Made by a program: the position numbers and the translations under genes. The notes beneath the pieces were generated by a model. The model was not told where the DNA came from, made no database searches, and was given only the letters and a program-made list of their open reading frames with translations. Shown one piece after another: positions 13,825 to 29,530 of a DNA stretch of 64,000 nt. How positions within the stretch are numbered: the first letter of the stretch is position 1; each line of letters begins with the position of its first letter. The stretch is taken from contig NW_004450286.1 of assembly GCF_000321225.1 (NCBI RefSeq), positions 4,117,321 to 4,181,320 of the forward strand, given 5' to 3'. Source of the stretch: Odobenus rosmarus divergens (taxonomy: Eukaryota > Chordata > Mammalia > Carnivora > Odobenidae).

Positions 13825-13985
13825 CTAACTTTTTTTGAGCACCTGCCATGTTTGCAAACACATGTTATCTCAATTTATCCTCAAAATTGCCCCGGGATGT
13901 GAAGTACTGTTCCCATTTTACGGATAAGGAAACTGACACCACACCATGCTGCTAGTCTCACTAATCCAAAGTCTGTAATCTCTCC
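13825..13985 (-). repeat. MIR SINE, antisense
   Basis: gagcacctgccatg, then cattttacggataaggaaac and caaagtctgtaatctctcc, in reversed MIR order. Confidence 0.7.
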
Positions 13986-16205
13986 CCTACTCCAGGAAAT
14001 AAAAGCAGTCTTCCATGAACAGATTTAACTTGAATACCTGCAGTTAAAATGGTTTTGCAGGTATTCATCTATGCACACTGATGTCATGATTTAATAAGAA
14101 CTTAGGTATAAGAACCTCTTCTGTCTTTTTCCCCCCATTTGTCTGCCCCCTCATTCAGCCACTCTCAGCTCATGCAGCCTGAATGCTGGCTGGCACGGGT
14201 AGTGCGGTCCAGACTGCAGCTGTTAGCATCCCCTCCTCCCATGCTCATCATGAGTTCTGCAAATGAGCCCTGCAGACTGATACTGCGTTCTGCAGTTTAT
14301 TTGACAAATAGCTTTTGTGGCCTTTGATTTTTCATATCACTCATAAATTCTGGCAACAGACTGGTTGTTTGTCAGATTCAAATTCCACACATTTGGAAGG
14401 AAAGAGTTGAAGATTTCTGCATTGAAAGCGGACTCTACCCTTAAGATTTATTCGTAAATCTCACTTAAAACTACTTTGCGAGGAACCTAGGATATTCCCC
14501 TGGCCCTGCAAATTATTTATTTAGCTGCAAATTATTTCTATCCTTAGGCCGTAAATCTTGATAATACATCTTTTTAAAATGTGCCTGAGAAATGTATTTC
14601 ATGTTTAGAGTGCTGGATTTTAGTGAGTCAGATTGTGTTTGGGCAGCATGTTTGCCTCTTCACGTTCTGCGTGACACTGGAGTAAAATGGAGACTTCAGT
14701 CATTCAGCTGCAGGCTCTAAGAAAGCCTGTTGTAACTGTGCATTTTAATTAACCAAATCAGCTGAGGAAATGTTGTCTCTCTACTGTGGTGTAGCTGTCT
14801 GCCTTGTAAAGTACCTCCCTGGATAAACAGAGGACTTCTATTTCTTAAACTGCCTTTCCCCCGTGGTCTTTAAGAGTGTTGGGCTTTTTCTTTTTTCTTA
14901 AATTACAGGTGGAGAAGGTTTAATTAACTCTAAAATGATTCTCTAGCAAACTCAGTTGTATTTTTTTACCACACTTTGAGCTACAATATAGTTACTACCG
15001 GATGCGTGCTGTTATTGGAGCACACAGAAACATTTATAAACCTAAATCTGTTTTGTCATATTACCAGAGATGGCATCTGCATTTGGGTACAGTTGAAATA
15101 CAAATTGAAGATCAAATAGTTTTTTTTTTTTTTAAACTAATCAGTGGGCTACTGTGAGCTGAGCCAACAAAATGGGAATAATTTAACCATTGATTATTTC
15201 TGCACAACACACTGCTGGGTGTGAAAACTGAGTTGAATATGAGAAGATAGTCGTGGTTCAAAGGGTTATGTGCAAATTTGACCTCTGGAAATATAATTTG
15301 TGAGCCTGGTATTGAAAACTGCTGAATACCTCCTACTGGAAACGTCTAGCCTGTATAGTTGGTTATGGTTAGTTAAGCACTGGGTTCGTTTCATTCTGCT
15401 GTCACTCTATGCGGAATTTTGCGAATCTAAAGTAGATTAGTGCTAATTTCACAACAGTGGTTTTTCATCTTTTCAAATTATGTGCCAGGGAGCTCAGGAC
15501 CCTCTGTCTGAGCTAGACCAAGCAGATTCCAGTCCTGAAAATTAAAAACAAAAACAAAATCCAACCACTTCTTATACTTCTTCCTCTTTAATAAGAATGG
15601 GAACAAAAAAAATTTGTTTTAAAATGTAAGTAACCACTGTATACATATCTTAAGCAAGAGGGATATCCGTTAGAGAGAGAAAAATGATGCGATATTTGTC
15701 AGTGAAATCCTGGAATGGATAACTAAGAGAAGAACTAAGAAATGCAGTTCTTGAAAGATTGTTAAAAGTATGATTAAATTACCTTGGAATTTCAAATAGA
15801 AGGTAAGAAAATGGACTGCAGGGTTCTCAAAAATCCTCACAGCTATAAGTTTTTATGACTAAATAAAGGTTTCATTTCAATTCTCTCAATATGTTCCAAA
15901 AATGAATCTGCTCCATTAATGGCAGAGATTACTGTGGTCCAGAGCCTGAACAACACCTCACATGAAAAGGAATATTTGGATGTTCTACAAATCTGCCCTG
16001 CCTTACAAATCATAATTAAAATGTGACTTAAAAATATATTAGGGAGGAATGTCATTTCCATTTCTGAAATTAAACTACTATTTACAAAATTACAGTTCTT
16101 CATTTATAGAACTAAACAAAGCTGTTGAATAAAGATCAATTTTTGACTCTCCTTTAAATGAAATTATTAGACTGTGTCATTTTAATTACTGCTTTTCTAA
16201 GAGAT
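13986..16205. other. Repeat-poor non-coding block
   Basis: No interspersed repeat recognised over about 2.2 kb, apart from T runs near 15.12 kb. It includes homeodomain-type cores (cattttaattaaccaaat near 14.74 kb). A conserved element is possible but cannot be shown from one sequence. Confidence 0.35.
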
Positions 16206-16607
16206 AAAAATCACTAGTATTTTCCTTTTAACCCATTCAGAAGGTGCATAATTAAGTAGTATAGATTGACTTACAAATAAAAGTTGAGTAGAGGGAACAA
16301 TTGAAAGAAATTTCAAGTGGAGATGAGAGAAATGAAATTCAGTGAAAAGGAAGAAGAACAGAAAGGAGAGCAGAGACCCAGCAAAGTGCAGATGCCTGGG
16401 TTAAAAGGAAAATAAAAATCACTAGCATTTTCCTTTTAAACCATTCAGAAGGTGCATAATTAAGTAGTATAGATTGACTTACAAATTAAAGTTGAGTAGA
16501 GGGAAGAATTGAAATTTCAAGTGGAGATGAGAGAAATGAAATTCAGTGAAAAGGAGGAAGAAGATGAAGAGAAAGGAGAGCAGAGACCCAGCAAAGTGCA
16601 GATGCCT
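16206..16607. repeat. Diverged tandem duplication, period about 208 bp
   Basis: The unit from aaaaatcactagtatt to gcagatgcct (16206-16397) recurs at 16414-16607 with a few substitutions (tag/cag, acc/aaacc) and small indels (loss of aaga; gain of gatgaa). The copies are separated by gggttaaaaggaaaat. I know of no repeat family for it; it looks like a local segmental duplication. Confidence 0.93.
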
Positions 16608-16622
16608 CAGTCCTATGTGATC

Positions 16623-16829
16623 AAATCTGCCGTCTGAGACTATGGACTCTGAGAAACAAACTGAGGGTTCTAGAGGGGACGGGGGTGGGGGGATGGGTTA
16701 GCCTGGTGATGGGTATTAAAGAGGGCACATATTGAATGGAGCACCAGGTGTTATACGCAAACAGTGAATCATGGAACACTACATCAAAAACTAAAAAAAA
16801 AAAAAAAAAAAAAAAAAATCTGCCCTCTG
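16623..16829 (+). mobile_element. 5'-truncated L1 3' end with poly(A)
   Basis: About 180 bp of L1 3' UTR (gagactatggactctgag to tcaaaaactaa) plus a long poly(A) lies between near-identical 14-bp duplications aaatctgccgtctg (16623-16636) and aaatctgccctctg (16816-16829). It landed about 15 bp beyond the end of the 208-bp tandem duplication. Confidence 0.95.
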
Positions 16830-17499
16830 CATAATCAGTGTTCAAGAGATAAAAAAAGAATGAACATCACTAATTCTTACTTCTGAGTACTTGATGTTTG
16901 AAGCCTCCAGTAGAATAGTTACTTTGAAAATGTACATAGTCAGAAAGCCCAAAGACCTCTGACCTCCTCTCTGTGATAGTGTAGGGTAGCCCTTGGTTTG
17001 GTGATAGAGGAGAGGCCTTGGAATGTATTTAAGGCAGAAGCTTTGTGGAACTGTGGACAGGATGAGCAGACATCCAACCTAATGAGAAAAGGATCTTTCC
17101 CAAGAGGCATGGACAAAGAGAGGTCACAAATATATGGCTTTTACAACAAAAGCTGACTACGCAGCCTTCCACTAAAACCAAGATGTATTTGTATTTAGAA
17201 TCAAATATATATCTTTGTCTCACAATATTTTTTAGCTCTTAGTTACTTTAACATACCACTTAAATTGTTCATATCCTTGGTAACTATCAAAGGAAAATCA
17301 ATGGTAGATTAGTCACAACATAGATGCAGTTTAAATCAGAAGATGATTCTTAAAAACTATACTTATGTAAGAATTTTTGAAACCAGTTAAATGATAAATG
17401 AGAAGGCTGCATATATGAAAATGTATGTATTAAGTAAAAACAGAATATATATGTAGACTGTATAAATGAATATGACAATAACCTTATCAGAATTACTAG

Positions 17500-17900
17500 A
17501 AAATCAATTCAACAGACATCTATCATGAATAAAAGACTATACCAATCACGACTGGTGGGAGAAAGAAGAATAAAGAAAATAGTTCATTTCCTCAAAAAGG
17601 GTATACAGACACATTAATAACTAACACAAGACAACTGGTGATGTTGTCTCTAACAGGGATACAGAATACCATGTTAAGCAGGGAAGGGCAAGATTGAGAA
17701 GACTTCTAAAATGAGTGGGATTTGAATTGGATCTATTGTGGAAAGGCTCAGAGATTGACAGGAGGACTTGGAAGGGGAGAAAGTCATTCCTCACGAAGGA
17801 AATAGCTTGAGCAAGAGCACAGAGGTAAAAGAGTGCATGCTACTTCAAGAATTGGCCAGTGCTAAAACATGGGAAATGGAATGGAATTAAAGGTAGACGT
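17500..17900 (+). repeat. Ancient mammalian repeat, family not assigned
   Basis: gggatttgaattggatctat, aagtcattcctcacgaagga and agcaagagcacagaggtaaa match the familiar middle part of the 34440-36000 family. Confidence 0.5.
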
Positions 17901-18183
17901 GCATTGGGCTTTGTTGGGAGATTTAGGATATTGGTTTTATATACTACATCACTCTGTAGTATTAACCATGTACTTAGATGCCCCTGAGCAATTTAGATCC
18001 TAATTCTTGAAAGTCTGCCAGGTTTCTCTTATTCCATACAAAAATAGATAGTGGAATGCAACTGTTAAAGCATACTATGGCACTTGAACTTCTTGGCAGT
18101 TAGAGCTAATGAAGGGAAAGAGGAGGTTACTGTTCCATGCCACACTGTGCACCAAGCGATTTTACCTATGTCATCTCACTTAA

Positions 18184-18445
18184 TCAAATAAGATCTTTTT
18201 TAAAAAAATTCTGTCTATTCTATTTTTTTAATATTTATTTATTTGACACACAGAGAGAGATAGCGAGAGAGAGAGAGAGAGAGCATAAGCAGGGGGAGCG
18301 GCAGGCAGAGGGGAGAGGCAGGCTTCCTGCATGAGCAGGGAGCCTGATGTGGGGCTTGATCCCAGGACCCTGGATTCATGACCTGAGCTGAAGGCAGCGG
18401 TTTAACCAACTGAGCCACCCAGGCACCCCCTCAAATAAGATCTTT
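18184..18445 (-). mobile_element. Can-SINE, antisense, target duplication
   Basis: Contains tatttatttatttgacacac and ends gagccacccaggcacccc. Duplication tcaaataagatcttt at 18184-18198 and 18431-18445. Confidence 0.96.
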
Positions 18446-19486
18446 ATTAGGATTAAGTTAAATAATACATGCAGTGTGCCAAAATAGAGTACATAAAAAT
18501 ATTCAAGAAATGCTGATTCTTCGTTCTCTTGTAATAATCAGGTGAAGATTATATTGTTTTACACATTTTTTTTTTTTTTTAAGATGAAGCTAAGGCTCAA
18601 GATTTTGCAGTTATTAAATCTCAGAACCAGAATCCAACTAGTTCTTCCTGGATCCATAACCCAAGTTGTTTCTAGTATATCATATTGTTTGTCAGTGGAG
18701 AAATACTAAGTCTGTGTATAATGGCAATTTACTGAAGATATTTCTCAAATTATAATTTACTGAATGAAACCTGGATTATTTGCTCTACCTTGGTTTTTGG
18801 TAAGGCCCAACCTCATGTTTGAGAAAAATACAGAGGTATTTATACAGGATGATTTCAGAGGTGCTTGTAAAAAAGCCTTTTGCCCCCAGAAGTGCTTTCC
18901 CCAACCCTGATGGTTATGCCTGATCTTATTAGATGACTCTCTCACCTTTAGCTAAAGGTTTTTATCCCTATTTAAATGTAAGTGCCCTCAGAAGGGACAA
19001 TAATACTGGTCTAGATCTAGGAATAGATATTTGGTAAGGAATAAGGAACTGAAAGAGCCTTGGGGAGCATTGGATGGAGGAATGATGGTGTGGCTAATCC
19101 TTCTAAAAGGAGACAAGACATGGAAGTGGGAGACTGGGAAGACAGAAGACAGATACCCTAGACTCGACTAGATTGTACTGTAGAGACAAATTCAGTCTGT
19201 TTGTCTGATTGATCCAACCATAAAACTGATAAATTACTCTGTGACTTTCTGCTCAGATCAAAATTTGAGTGGGTACTCTAGAAAAGCAGGCAAAGTGGTA
19301 CACTTGGACTGGGAAAAGATCTGTAGGCAGAAAACCAAACCACACCAAACAACCAAAAAACAAACAAAAGAAACCTCTCTGCTAGAAATGGAAAAGTGGA
19401 AGGAATGTGAAGCTTAAATTTAAGAATATGATGGTAAACTTGGAGAGTAAATCAGATGTCATGAAAGCAAAATACAGGATGCTCAT

Positions 19487-19706
19487 CACTTATGATTATT
19501 TTTTTTTTTAAAGATTTTATTTATTTATTTGAGAGAGAGAGAGAGAGAATGAGTAGGCAGACAGGCAGTCAGAGGGAGAAGCAGACTCCCCGCCGAGCAG
19601 GGAGCCCGATGTGGGACTCGCTCCCGGGACTCCAGGATCATGACCTGAGCCGAAGGCAGTCGCTTAACCAACTGAGCCACCCAGGCGCCCACTTATGATT
19701 ATTTTT
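19487..19706 (-). mobile_element. Can-SINE, antisense, perfect target duplication
   Basis: Near-consensus body ending gagccacccaggcgcc; duplication cacttatgattattttt at 19487-19503 and 19690-19706. Confidence 0.96.
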
Positions 19707-20530
19707 AAGATGAAGCAAGATATAATATGAGCTTTGGACCCTATCTTTTTTTTTTTTTAAATCTATCTTGACCTTTTCTCTTTAATTGACAGCTAGCTTA
19801 ATGCGTTTGCATTTTAGTGTAAACTAATAAAGACCCCAGACATCTCTGTGTGTTAGACCTTAAAAAAAAAAACAACAATGTGAAGCCCGTAAAAATATAT
19901 GCAGATTTTTACATTTTACTACTCAATCCTCCCTGTAAAAGTCCATAGAACTAAGTGCATGCTGCCTTTTAATGACATGAGATGGCTGGAATGGGTGCCA
20001 CAGGCTGGAAGAATATGTTGCTGGCAGATTAGAATTTACCTAGTAGAGGGCTATCCTAATGGTAAATCACTGGATATCATTTCCAGATAGCAACTGGAGA
20101 TATATAATTGGGCTTGAGAAGCCTGTGTGGGTGGGGTATGAATTATTTTAGGGCAGTCCTATAAAGAAGGGACAAGATATAGGATTAATGGATGAAAATT
20201 TTAGGAAAATTTCTTCTTACATTGAAAACAAACAGACAAAAAACCCTACATACCCACTCCCGGCACACAAGGACTTAATTATACAAAAATACACACACTT
20301 TGTAATGAAACATGAATTATCACCTTATAGGATGGATATGAATTTTCTTTCTAAGCATTTATAACATGCCTAACTTGGTCAGCCAGACTTAAAACACAGT
20401 ATACTTATGTAATATGGCCTTTATTTACAGATCATTAATTATTCTATTTAGCCATCATTCAGTGATGTTACCTAACCTTCCATTGGATGAATGGCAGTAC
20501 CCCAACCAAATAGTTATGCCTTTTCACTTT

Positions 20531-20738
20531 AAAATTTTGTACAGGGCGCCTGGGTAGCTCAGTTGGTTAAGCGTCTGCCTTCAGCTCAGGTCATGATCTC
20601 AGGGTCCTGGGATGGAGTCCCGCATCAGGCTCCCTGCTCAGCGGGGAGTCTGCTTCTCCCTCTCCTTCTTTCTCTCTTTCTCTCTCCCTCTCAAATAAAT
20701 GAATAAAGTCTTTAAAAAAATAAATAAAATTTTGTACA
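20531..20738 (+). mobile_element. Can-SINE, sense, perfect target duplication
   Basis: Head gggcgcctgggtagctcag; tail aataaatgaataaagtcttt. Duplication aaaattttgtaca at 20531-20543 and 20726-20738. Last Can-SINE before the SINE-free interval around LRRTM3. Confidence 0.96.
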
Positions 20739-22994
20739 AATTGTGCAAAGCCCCTTTCATAAATCATTGAATACAAGCCAAAACTGATCCTAAAGTGGTT
20801 AGTTTTTAAACTCCTTAGAGACGGTTCACTGTTGTGATCTTATCACAGGTGTATTAGAGATTTTAAAGTCACTCTACTACTTCACTGTCAACATGATATA
20901 TATACTCTACAAGTTTCCTTTAAATATTCTTGTGAGATTCTGGTTGATTGCTTCAAATGGAGAACGGGTAAGCATATTCCTTCTTTCAGAGTGTATAACA
21001 GATCAATATTAATGATAAGAAGCGGTTTTTAGCTACGTGTGGGGACCACCCAGTTGAAGCCATGAATACCACATGATAGTATAGCCTCACTATCCTATAG
21101 CCTTACTAAGGAAATTTTCTTTTTACCCTCACTTCATTAATAAGTTTGAGCCCCAAGAGTGCTGAATAAGGATTTATATTTAATTGAAGTCCTTTGCTTT
21201 TTAGTGACAATATGTATTTTATACCCTGGATAGATGTAATTGGTATGCTGAAGCTTTAACAGAAATTGCCTTTGCTAAATGTAGTATTTGCCTTATCATT
21301 TTATATGTGAGGACCCCCAAATTTGCATTTTACCCCTGAGAAGACAAAATTCTGATTGTTGGTATGAGTGTTAAGTTGGTGAAATATAGTTGGACACTTT
21401 CATATATAAAGTCCTACATTTTGTTTACTAGGAGTTAATTAACAAGGAAAATAGTAGGCTTCAGTACTTTGCTAACCCGTGACCCAACTATATTCTTTTT
21501 CTGTTGAAAATCAGAGATACTGAAGAGGTGATTTGTAGACTGTAGAGGAAAGGGAGAGGGTCAGCCAGACTTAAATTTTGTTTTATAGTCCTTTTTTTTT
21601 TTTCTAAATTAGAGATAGACTGACTCTTTTGAGTGAGAGGACCAAATTGTGTTGGTTTATATGAGGGAAGACTTTTTTTGGTGAGCTGAAACAATTTTTG
21701 CGTGTGTGTGAAGTAGGGAACAATTTAAGGGTAGGAGAAAGGTATAAAGGAAATTCCTTCTTGGGAGTGGGGAGAGGGAGCCCCTGAAAAATAAAAAGAA
21801 AATATTGAGAATTGTCAAGAAAGTTATCAATTTTCATTACATTTGCTGGCGAGGATAAGATAGAAGCTCTTTTACTCTTTCTTCAATAAGATGGATTATT
21901 ATTGCATATGCGTTTTGTCAGTTGTAAAATAGATTGCCTCTGCTTGGTCTGACACAGTGGCTCAGAGTTTGTGTCCCTGGAATTCTTCTCACATGTTCAG
22001 GAGACCTAACACAAGAACATCCACCAATGATCCAGCATAAAATTCACAAAAAACTTTTTTTCCTCTAAAAACCACCATCTTATCTCTGTTCTTCAGAGGT
22101 TTCATAGAAACTTAGCTGTCAAAGAGGAACAGTTTGTCTACTTAAATTATAAGAATTTTGGAAATACAGGTATAGCACATTTGATAAGTCAAGCTACATC
22201 CAGTGGAGAGAGATTTGTGATGACATTGGTCATTTTTTTTTTTTTTTTTTGCTGAAAGGCCAACAGAAGAATAGTATTTCATTTGCTTAAGTGACTATGT
22301 TGTTACTCATTAAAAAAGCCTTTGTACTTTTATGCTTTTTTTAATCCAGTGATTTTCAATGACAATAATTGATAAAGTCAATATCAATTTTTATACTAGG
22401 AGAAGATTTTGTAGTCTTTGGGGAAAAAAGAGAAACAAAGTAGATGTCATGTGATTGATACCTGGAATGTATGCTAATCCCACTGTAACGTGTTATGAGC
22501 AGTTACTTTTTATGCAATAATGATATCATCTTGCCATAAATGTTATATGTATAAAGTACAAAGACAGTAAGTGCTCAAAATATTGATACTCAGAAGGGAA
22601 TCGACAATTAACCCATGCTGATTGAAAGTCCTTGCTATAATGACTTGATTTGGGACACAATTAAGATTTTTGTTTACGTTGACAAACTTTTGCTTTAGTA
22701 TTCTCTGGTTGGTATCTTTATTTTATGTCTATTGTACATTGTGATCATTACTGATAAACTCCTAGACTCTGATAACATGGGGCAGAAAAAACTGTGTTTT
22801 TATGGAAACTAAAGGTCAAAAACAAATTAAGTTCTAGACTGGCTGCCAAGTCTCAGAATTCGTATTAATGTAAAATGGATTTGGTCTTCTGTAACATAGA
22901 GGTTAGTGATGTCTTTTGACCAGGCCAGACACAGAACACCAGCAGCTGAATATCTCACTAGGTGCCCTTTGAAAAGAATAGGTTTTTGCCATTT
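20739..22994. other. Non-coding, nothing recognised
   Basis: No SINE or LINE seen; poly-T runs near 21.6 and 22.24 kb. Confidence 0.5.
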
Positions 22995-23178
22995 GAGAGT
23001 TAACAAAGCACTTCTCAAATTTGTTCTTCCAGTAACCATATGAAGTCAATAATACATGCCCATTTTACAGATGGGGAACTTAAAGTTCAGAAAAGCTAAG
23101 AAATTTGCCTGAAATCATTAGATTAGCAAATGTCAAAGAAACTTGAATCTAAGGCCCATACTCTACCATCCATGGCTG
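22995..23178 (-). repeat. MIR SINE, antisense
   Basis: cccattttacagatggggaa and aggcccatactctaccatcc fit reversed MIR. This is the last recognisable interspersed repeat before LRRTM3 from the left. Confidence 0.7.
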
Positions 23179-26100
23179 TGATATTTTCCTCAAATAAATA
23201 AGAACTGCAAACTATGTTTATGTAGATTTTCTCTGTAGTATTTCTGTTTTATTCTACACAACTATGTAAAAGTCACCAATGATTTTGGAGACTAAGCAAA
23301 ATTTGGGTCCAGTTCTGTAAGCTATTATAATTAGATTAGGTGAACTCACTTTCACCTCTGTATTATTTTTTTTTTTAGTTTTCAAGATTCATTTAATACA
23401 AGCTATTTAACTTCCATCAGTTCTGTTTCTCTTATATTTGTAATTCACATTTACTGGTATTATTGTTCATATTTCTTCTAACTGTGTCTGATTTTTAATG
23501 TAGGTAGGTAAGAGAGTACAAGTACAGAAAAACTCCATGGGTTTGCTACAGGTCCAGATACCAATGAGAATCCAGGGAAAAGGGAATAGAAGAAACAACA
23601 CAGTTTCTGAGTTTTTCATTTCTCATGGCTCAATTCTCATTTGTCATATCTGGAGCTCATTTTGTCTTGGGCTTCATGGCTGGATGCTTGTTTCTGATGC
23701 TAGTCTAATCCACACATTAAAAAAACTATTTAAGTTCTCTTCTTGGTAAATGTCAAGGGAAGAGAGGATATTTCATGTACCTACAACATCCTAAAATCCC
23801 TTGCCAAATCTATGAATCTGACTCTGCATTATCCTTCCCCAGAAGGAGAGCATAATTTCATTATCTATGAATCATCACCTCCTAGACTATAACATCATTG
23901 TCAGAGAGCCTAATAGAACCAGCGTTCAGCTGGCTGAGAATGGAGAGGGTTGGGGAGAGCAGTGGGGCAAAGCACAGGTCACTGGCATGATCAAGAAACT
24001 GGAGGGTTCTAGAGCGGAGGGGGAGGCCTCCCTCACCTGATAGCTCAGACATTCCTACTGACTGGTAAATAACTGATGCTGATTCTTCAATATTAATATT
24101 GAAATTTGTCTTCCCCAATTGAAATTACATTATATTTTGGAATCCTACCTATGAAAAATACTAACCCCTTTAATGAAAATTTCAGAATATCTGGCCAACA
24201 TTGATGAGTATAAATACTTTAAACTATTTCTTATCTATTCTTACTACATTATTACTTGTTCTTCATCTATGGACACTTACTTCTAACTCCCAGTGTCTTT
24301 TCCATGGCCTCTGTCTGGACTAATTACTAAATAGGTCCATATGCAAAATATAACTTTAAAAAACCACACTATATATTTCCCAGGGAGATGAATTAAATAC
24401 AATCCAAGTCTGATTCACAGATGGAAAAATATATGTTGTTAATCATGTTTACATAAGGGTTCAGGATTAGAAAAACCGAAGAGGCGTATGAATAGCTGTG
24501 GTTAGTCTAACCAGCCACTGGAGGTCACTGCTGCTCCACAGAAATACAGTTTATTGCCTGTCTACTTAGTTGACTCACCAAATCAAGTAAAAAATGGTTT
24601 AAATTCTTTGAAAAAAATGTAATGTCAACATTCTTGGAAAATATAAACTCATTTAAAAGGAATATATCCTGCGTAAGTATTGCTTAGAAGACTGTAGCAC
24701 TGGGACTATTAAAGCCGAGCTGCGGTAGCCCTATGTGTACTGGGGCTCATAAAAATGGGGGAAAAAAAACCCATGTAGTTCAGTGACTAAATTGCGTTTC
24801 TTTTCTCTCTGGTAAAGTATTCAAAGTACTGACTGAATCCATTCTGCATCGATGCATCTGTGTTGTATAGTTCAATAGGTCAGGCTGTTTATTTAACTGT
24901 TGTCACCCTTGAGGGAAGTCAGGTACTTCATGTAAATTTGGAAAGAAAATGGAATACCAATGATATTTCTCTAATATGCCATGAGGTGGAAATACTTAAC
25001 GAAAATAGACTTACAGTATGTAGTCCAGAAAGTGCTATGGGGTGGGGATGAAGACAACAACTTTTGAACAGAAGAGCACTGACCAGTTGGCTTTGTCAAA
25101 TTTATGATGGCGAGCTAGTTATTGTCTAACCTACAAGAATTCTATATTTGTGATCAGAAGATCCTGAGCAATAGAGAAGCTTCATTCCCAAAGTTGGGGG
25201 GAGGTCTTTTTTAGAAAGAATTTATGTCCTGAATCAAAATAACTTTTATAATCTAAGGAATTTTATTTTGGTTCTATTATTAAATTTATAAATTAAGTTA
25301 GGCACTAAAAAATGACCAGCCTGCAAAATGTTGGTCATTCATTTAATCTTATACATGAAGTGGCTTTGAATTTTAGAAACACTTTCTATACAACAAACGT
25401 ATTTTATATATGCCGGTAGGGTCACAACAATGAGAATTGTAAGAATTCAAAGTATAGATATGCCCTGCCTAAGTTTATTTGGTATCCATGACAAATGAGG
25501 CAGAAGGTCAAGTCAAAGACTAGAAATGGGCTTTTTCACTTTAACACTGCATTTAATTAATACAATCATCTTCAGTACAGATAAAAGTGAGGCTGATCAA
25601 AGAAATTTTCTTTTTGAGATGGAAGATATATTTACTGACATTTTATGAAAAATGAAAAATTACAACTTCAGTGAAAAACATCACAGTAGGCTCAGTCATC
25701 CAGTTCATAGTACTGTAAGGAAGTATCTGCATTATTAATCAACTGGGAATCTGTGACTATTTACCATTAATAAATATACATTCAACAATTATTCATGGGT
25801 AAATATATCATAGCTATGATGCTTTTCTGAACTGGCATCTCTTTTAAGATTTAATCAAAATCAAAGTACCTTGAGAAATCCATTTTAAATGTCCCCTTTC
25901 CTTTAATTGCTTATAAAAGTATGATTTTTTATAATCTGGCTTCCTTGCAATTATATTTCATGATGACTTGCCTAGATTTTTCCTGTCAGCATATGAAAAG
26001 CCTTCAAACTATATAAAAATGCTGGTTAAAAAAAATAGCCATTCACTTTTTCTTTTTTGCTGCAGTGATTTTTGTTTTGAAAGAACAGGGATGTGGTTAA

Positions 26101-27618
26101 AGATGTGGGGCTTGGCAAGCCAAATTAAATGAAACAGACTCAATGTTTCAATTCCTGATTTTTGCTCCTGCAACAGGATTGTTCATTTTGGAGGATGAGA
26201 GGATACAATACAGACCACAGACATTTTTCTAAAATCTTAATGAAGCGTGGTCAAAGTCACTTAAATACAGAAGGTCTGATATTTGTGCTGCAGTCAATAA
26301 ACTTTCACCTACAACAGAAAAACATGCATGCAGCTTGCAGATTGCCAACAGGGTCTGTACAGAATCATACAGATGGATGAGTTCACAGTACAGATGAACA
26401 TAGGGACACTATAACATCAGCAGTAGAAAAGCAAAAGACAACTGCCATAGGCTTGGTCTTTTTTCCTTTAAGATTTATTTTATACATTTATTAAGGTGTT
26501 ATCAAAATCATTCTTTTCAATGAAGCTTTTGGTGGAAAGCATGTCTTGGAATGTGTTCTCTTTATAGCTTTGAATGAAGTGTCAGTCATCAGGGGGCTAG
26601 CGTGTGCAGGGCACATAATGGAACACAACAGGACAGCCGGACAAATCCCAGACAGAACAGACAGAGCTAAAGATTCCACTCACTACATTAGGGTCCTTGA
26701 AAGTGCTGGAAAGAAATTCTGGTAAGCTCCCAACCACATGCAAATAGCAAGCTGCCTTCCCATTTGCAAGCCTCATCTCTGAAAACTCCCTAAGGTGAGG
26801 AACAGTGGAGAAATCTGCCTCCTCAAATTTGCCTCTTGGTTATTTAATTAATTAATTTATTTGGGCTAAATAAAGGCTAGGAGAAATTGACAGTGTGAAA
26901 CCTCTAGTTTGATTTTCCAGGGATGGATTTCAGAGACAAGGCATTCAAGTCTAAAACTTTGTGTTTTTACCATCTCACGTTTTTCGGCTATTTGCAGCAT
27001 TTTAACTCTTCAACACTTTTCCCTGGGCTCCCTTTCTTGTAATTCAAACACCTCTGGAAAATTGCCCGTGGTGCTTCTTTAACCCAGCACCATCTTTTGA
27101 TAGTTTCCTGCAATTTTCTTTTTAAGCCAGACCATGTTTTAAGGCTGTCTCTAAATGTTTCTGTAATCAAGCATTCACCTAGAATCAGTTCGAGCTCCCA
27201 GTACCTGGGATCATTCCCTTTTTCCTTGATTTGCCAATGAACAGCAAACCTTCTAGAACTATAGATGTGGTCCTACCAGAAGAGAAATAACAGCCCCTGT
27301 GGGGGATTACTTACGGAAGAAGTTTTATCTTAAAACAAGTGAGATATTAATGCAATCGATAAAGAATCTTATACAGTAGGCATTATATTAAACCAGAGTT
27401 CGAGCTTTGCATTGATTGTGGTATTTAAATTTCAATGGGCTGATTATGTATGAGAGGAAAATGACCAGTATTACGAATGTGCTAAAACGGACAGGGAAGG
27501 ACCTTGCCAGGAGAGGGAGAGGGAATGGGAGGGGGCACCACATTCCGTTTATAGTCACCAGAGTTCAATAAAGCACCACTTATTTCCCAGCTTTTAAGAG
27601 CGCTTTTATCACAATGGT
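23179..27618. other. Repeat-free interval downstream of LRRTM3
   Basis: No interspersed repeat recognised. The part next to the stop should contain the short-isoform 3' UTR (candidate signal at 26856). For the long isoform this is intron. Short frames here lack protein features. Confidence 0.5.
26856..26861 (-). other. Candidate poly(A) signal for the short LRRTM3 transcript
   Basis: This is the first AATAAA hexamer I find on the minus strand downstream of the TGA; it would give a 3' UTR of about 760 nt. Further AATAAA hexamers lie near 26.47 kb, so the actual site is uncertain. Confidence 0.25.

Positions 27619-29526
<1,908 letters not shown>

Positions 29527-29530
<4 letters not shown>

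Noticed and set aside
23179..27618. Search for CTNNA3 exons on the plus strand
   Set aside because: No frame with catenin-like sequence flanked by splice sites was recognised here or elsewhere in the window.
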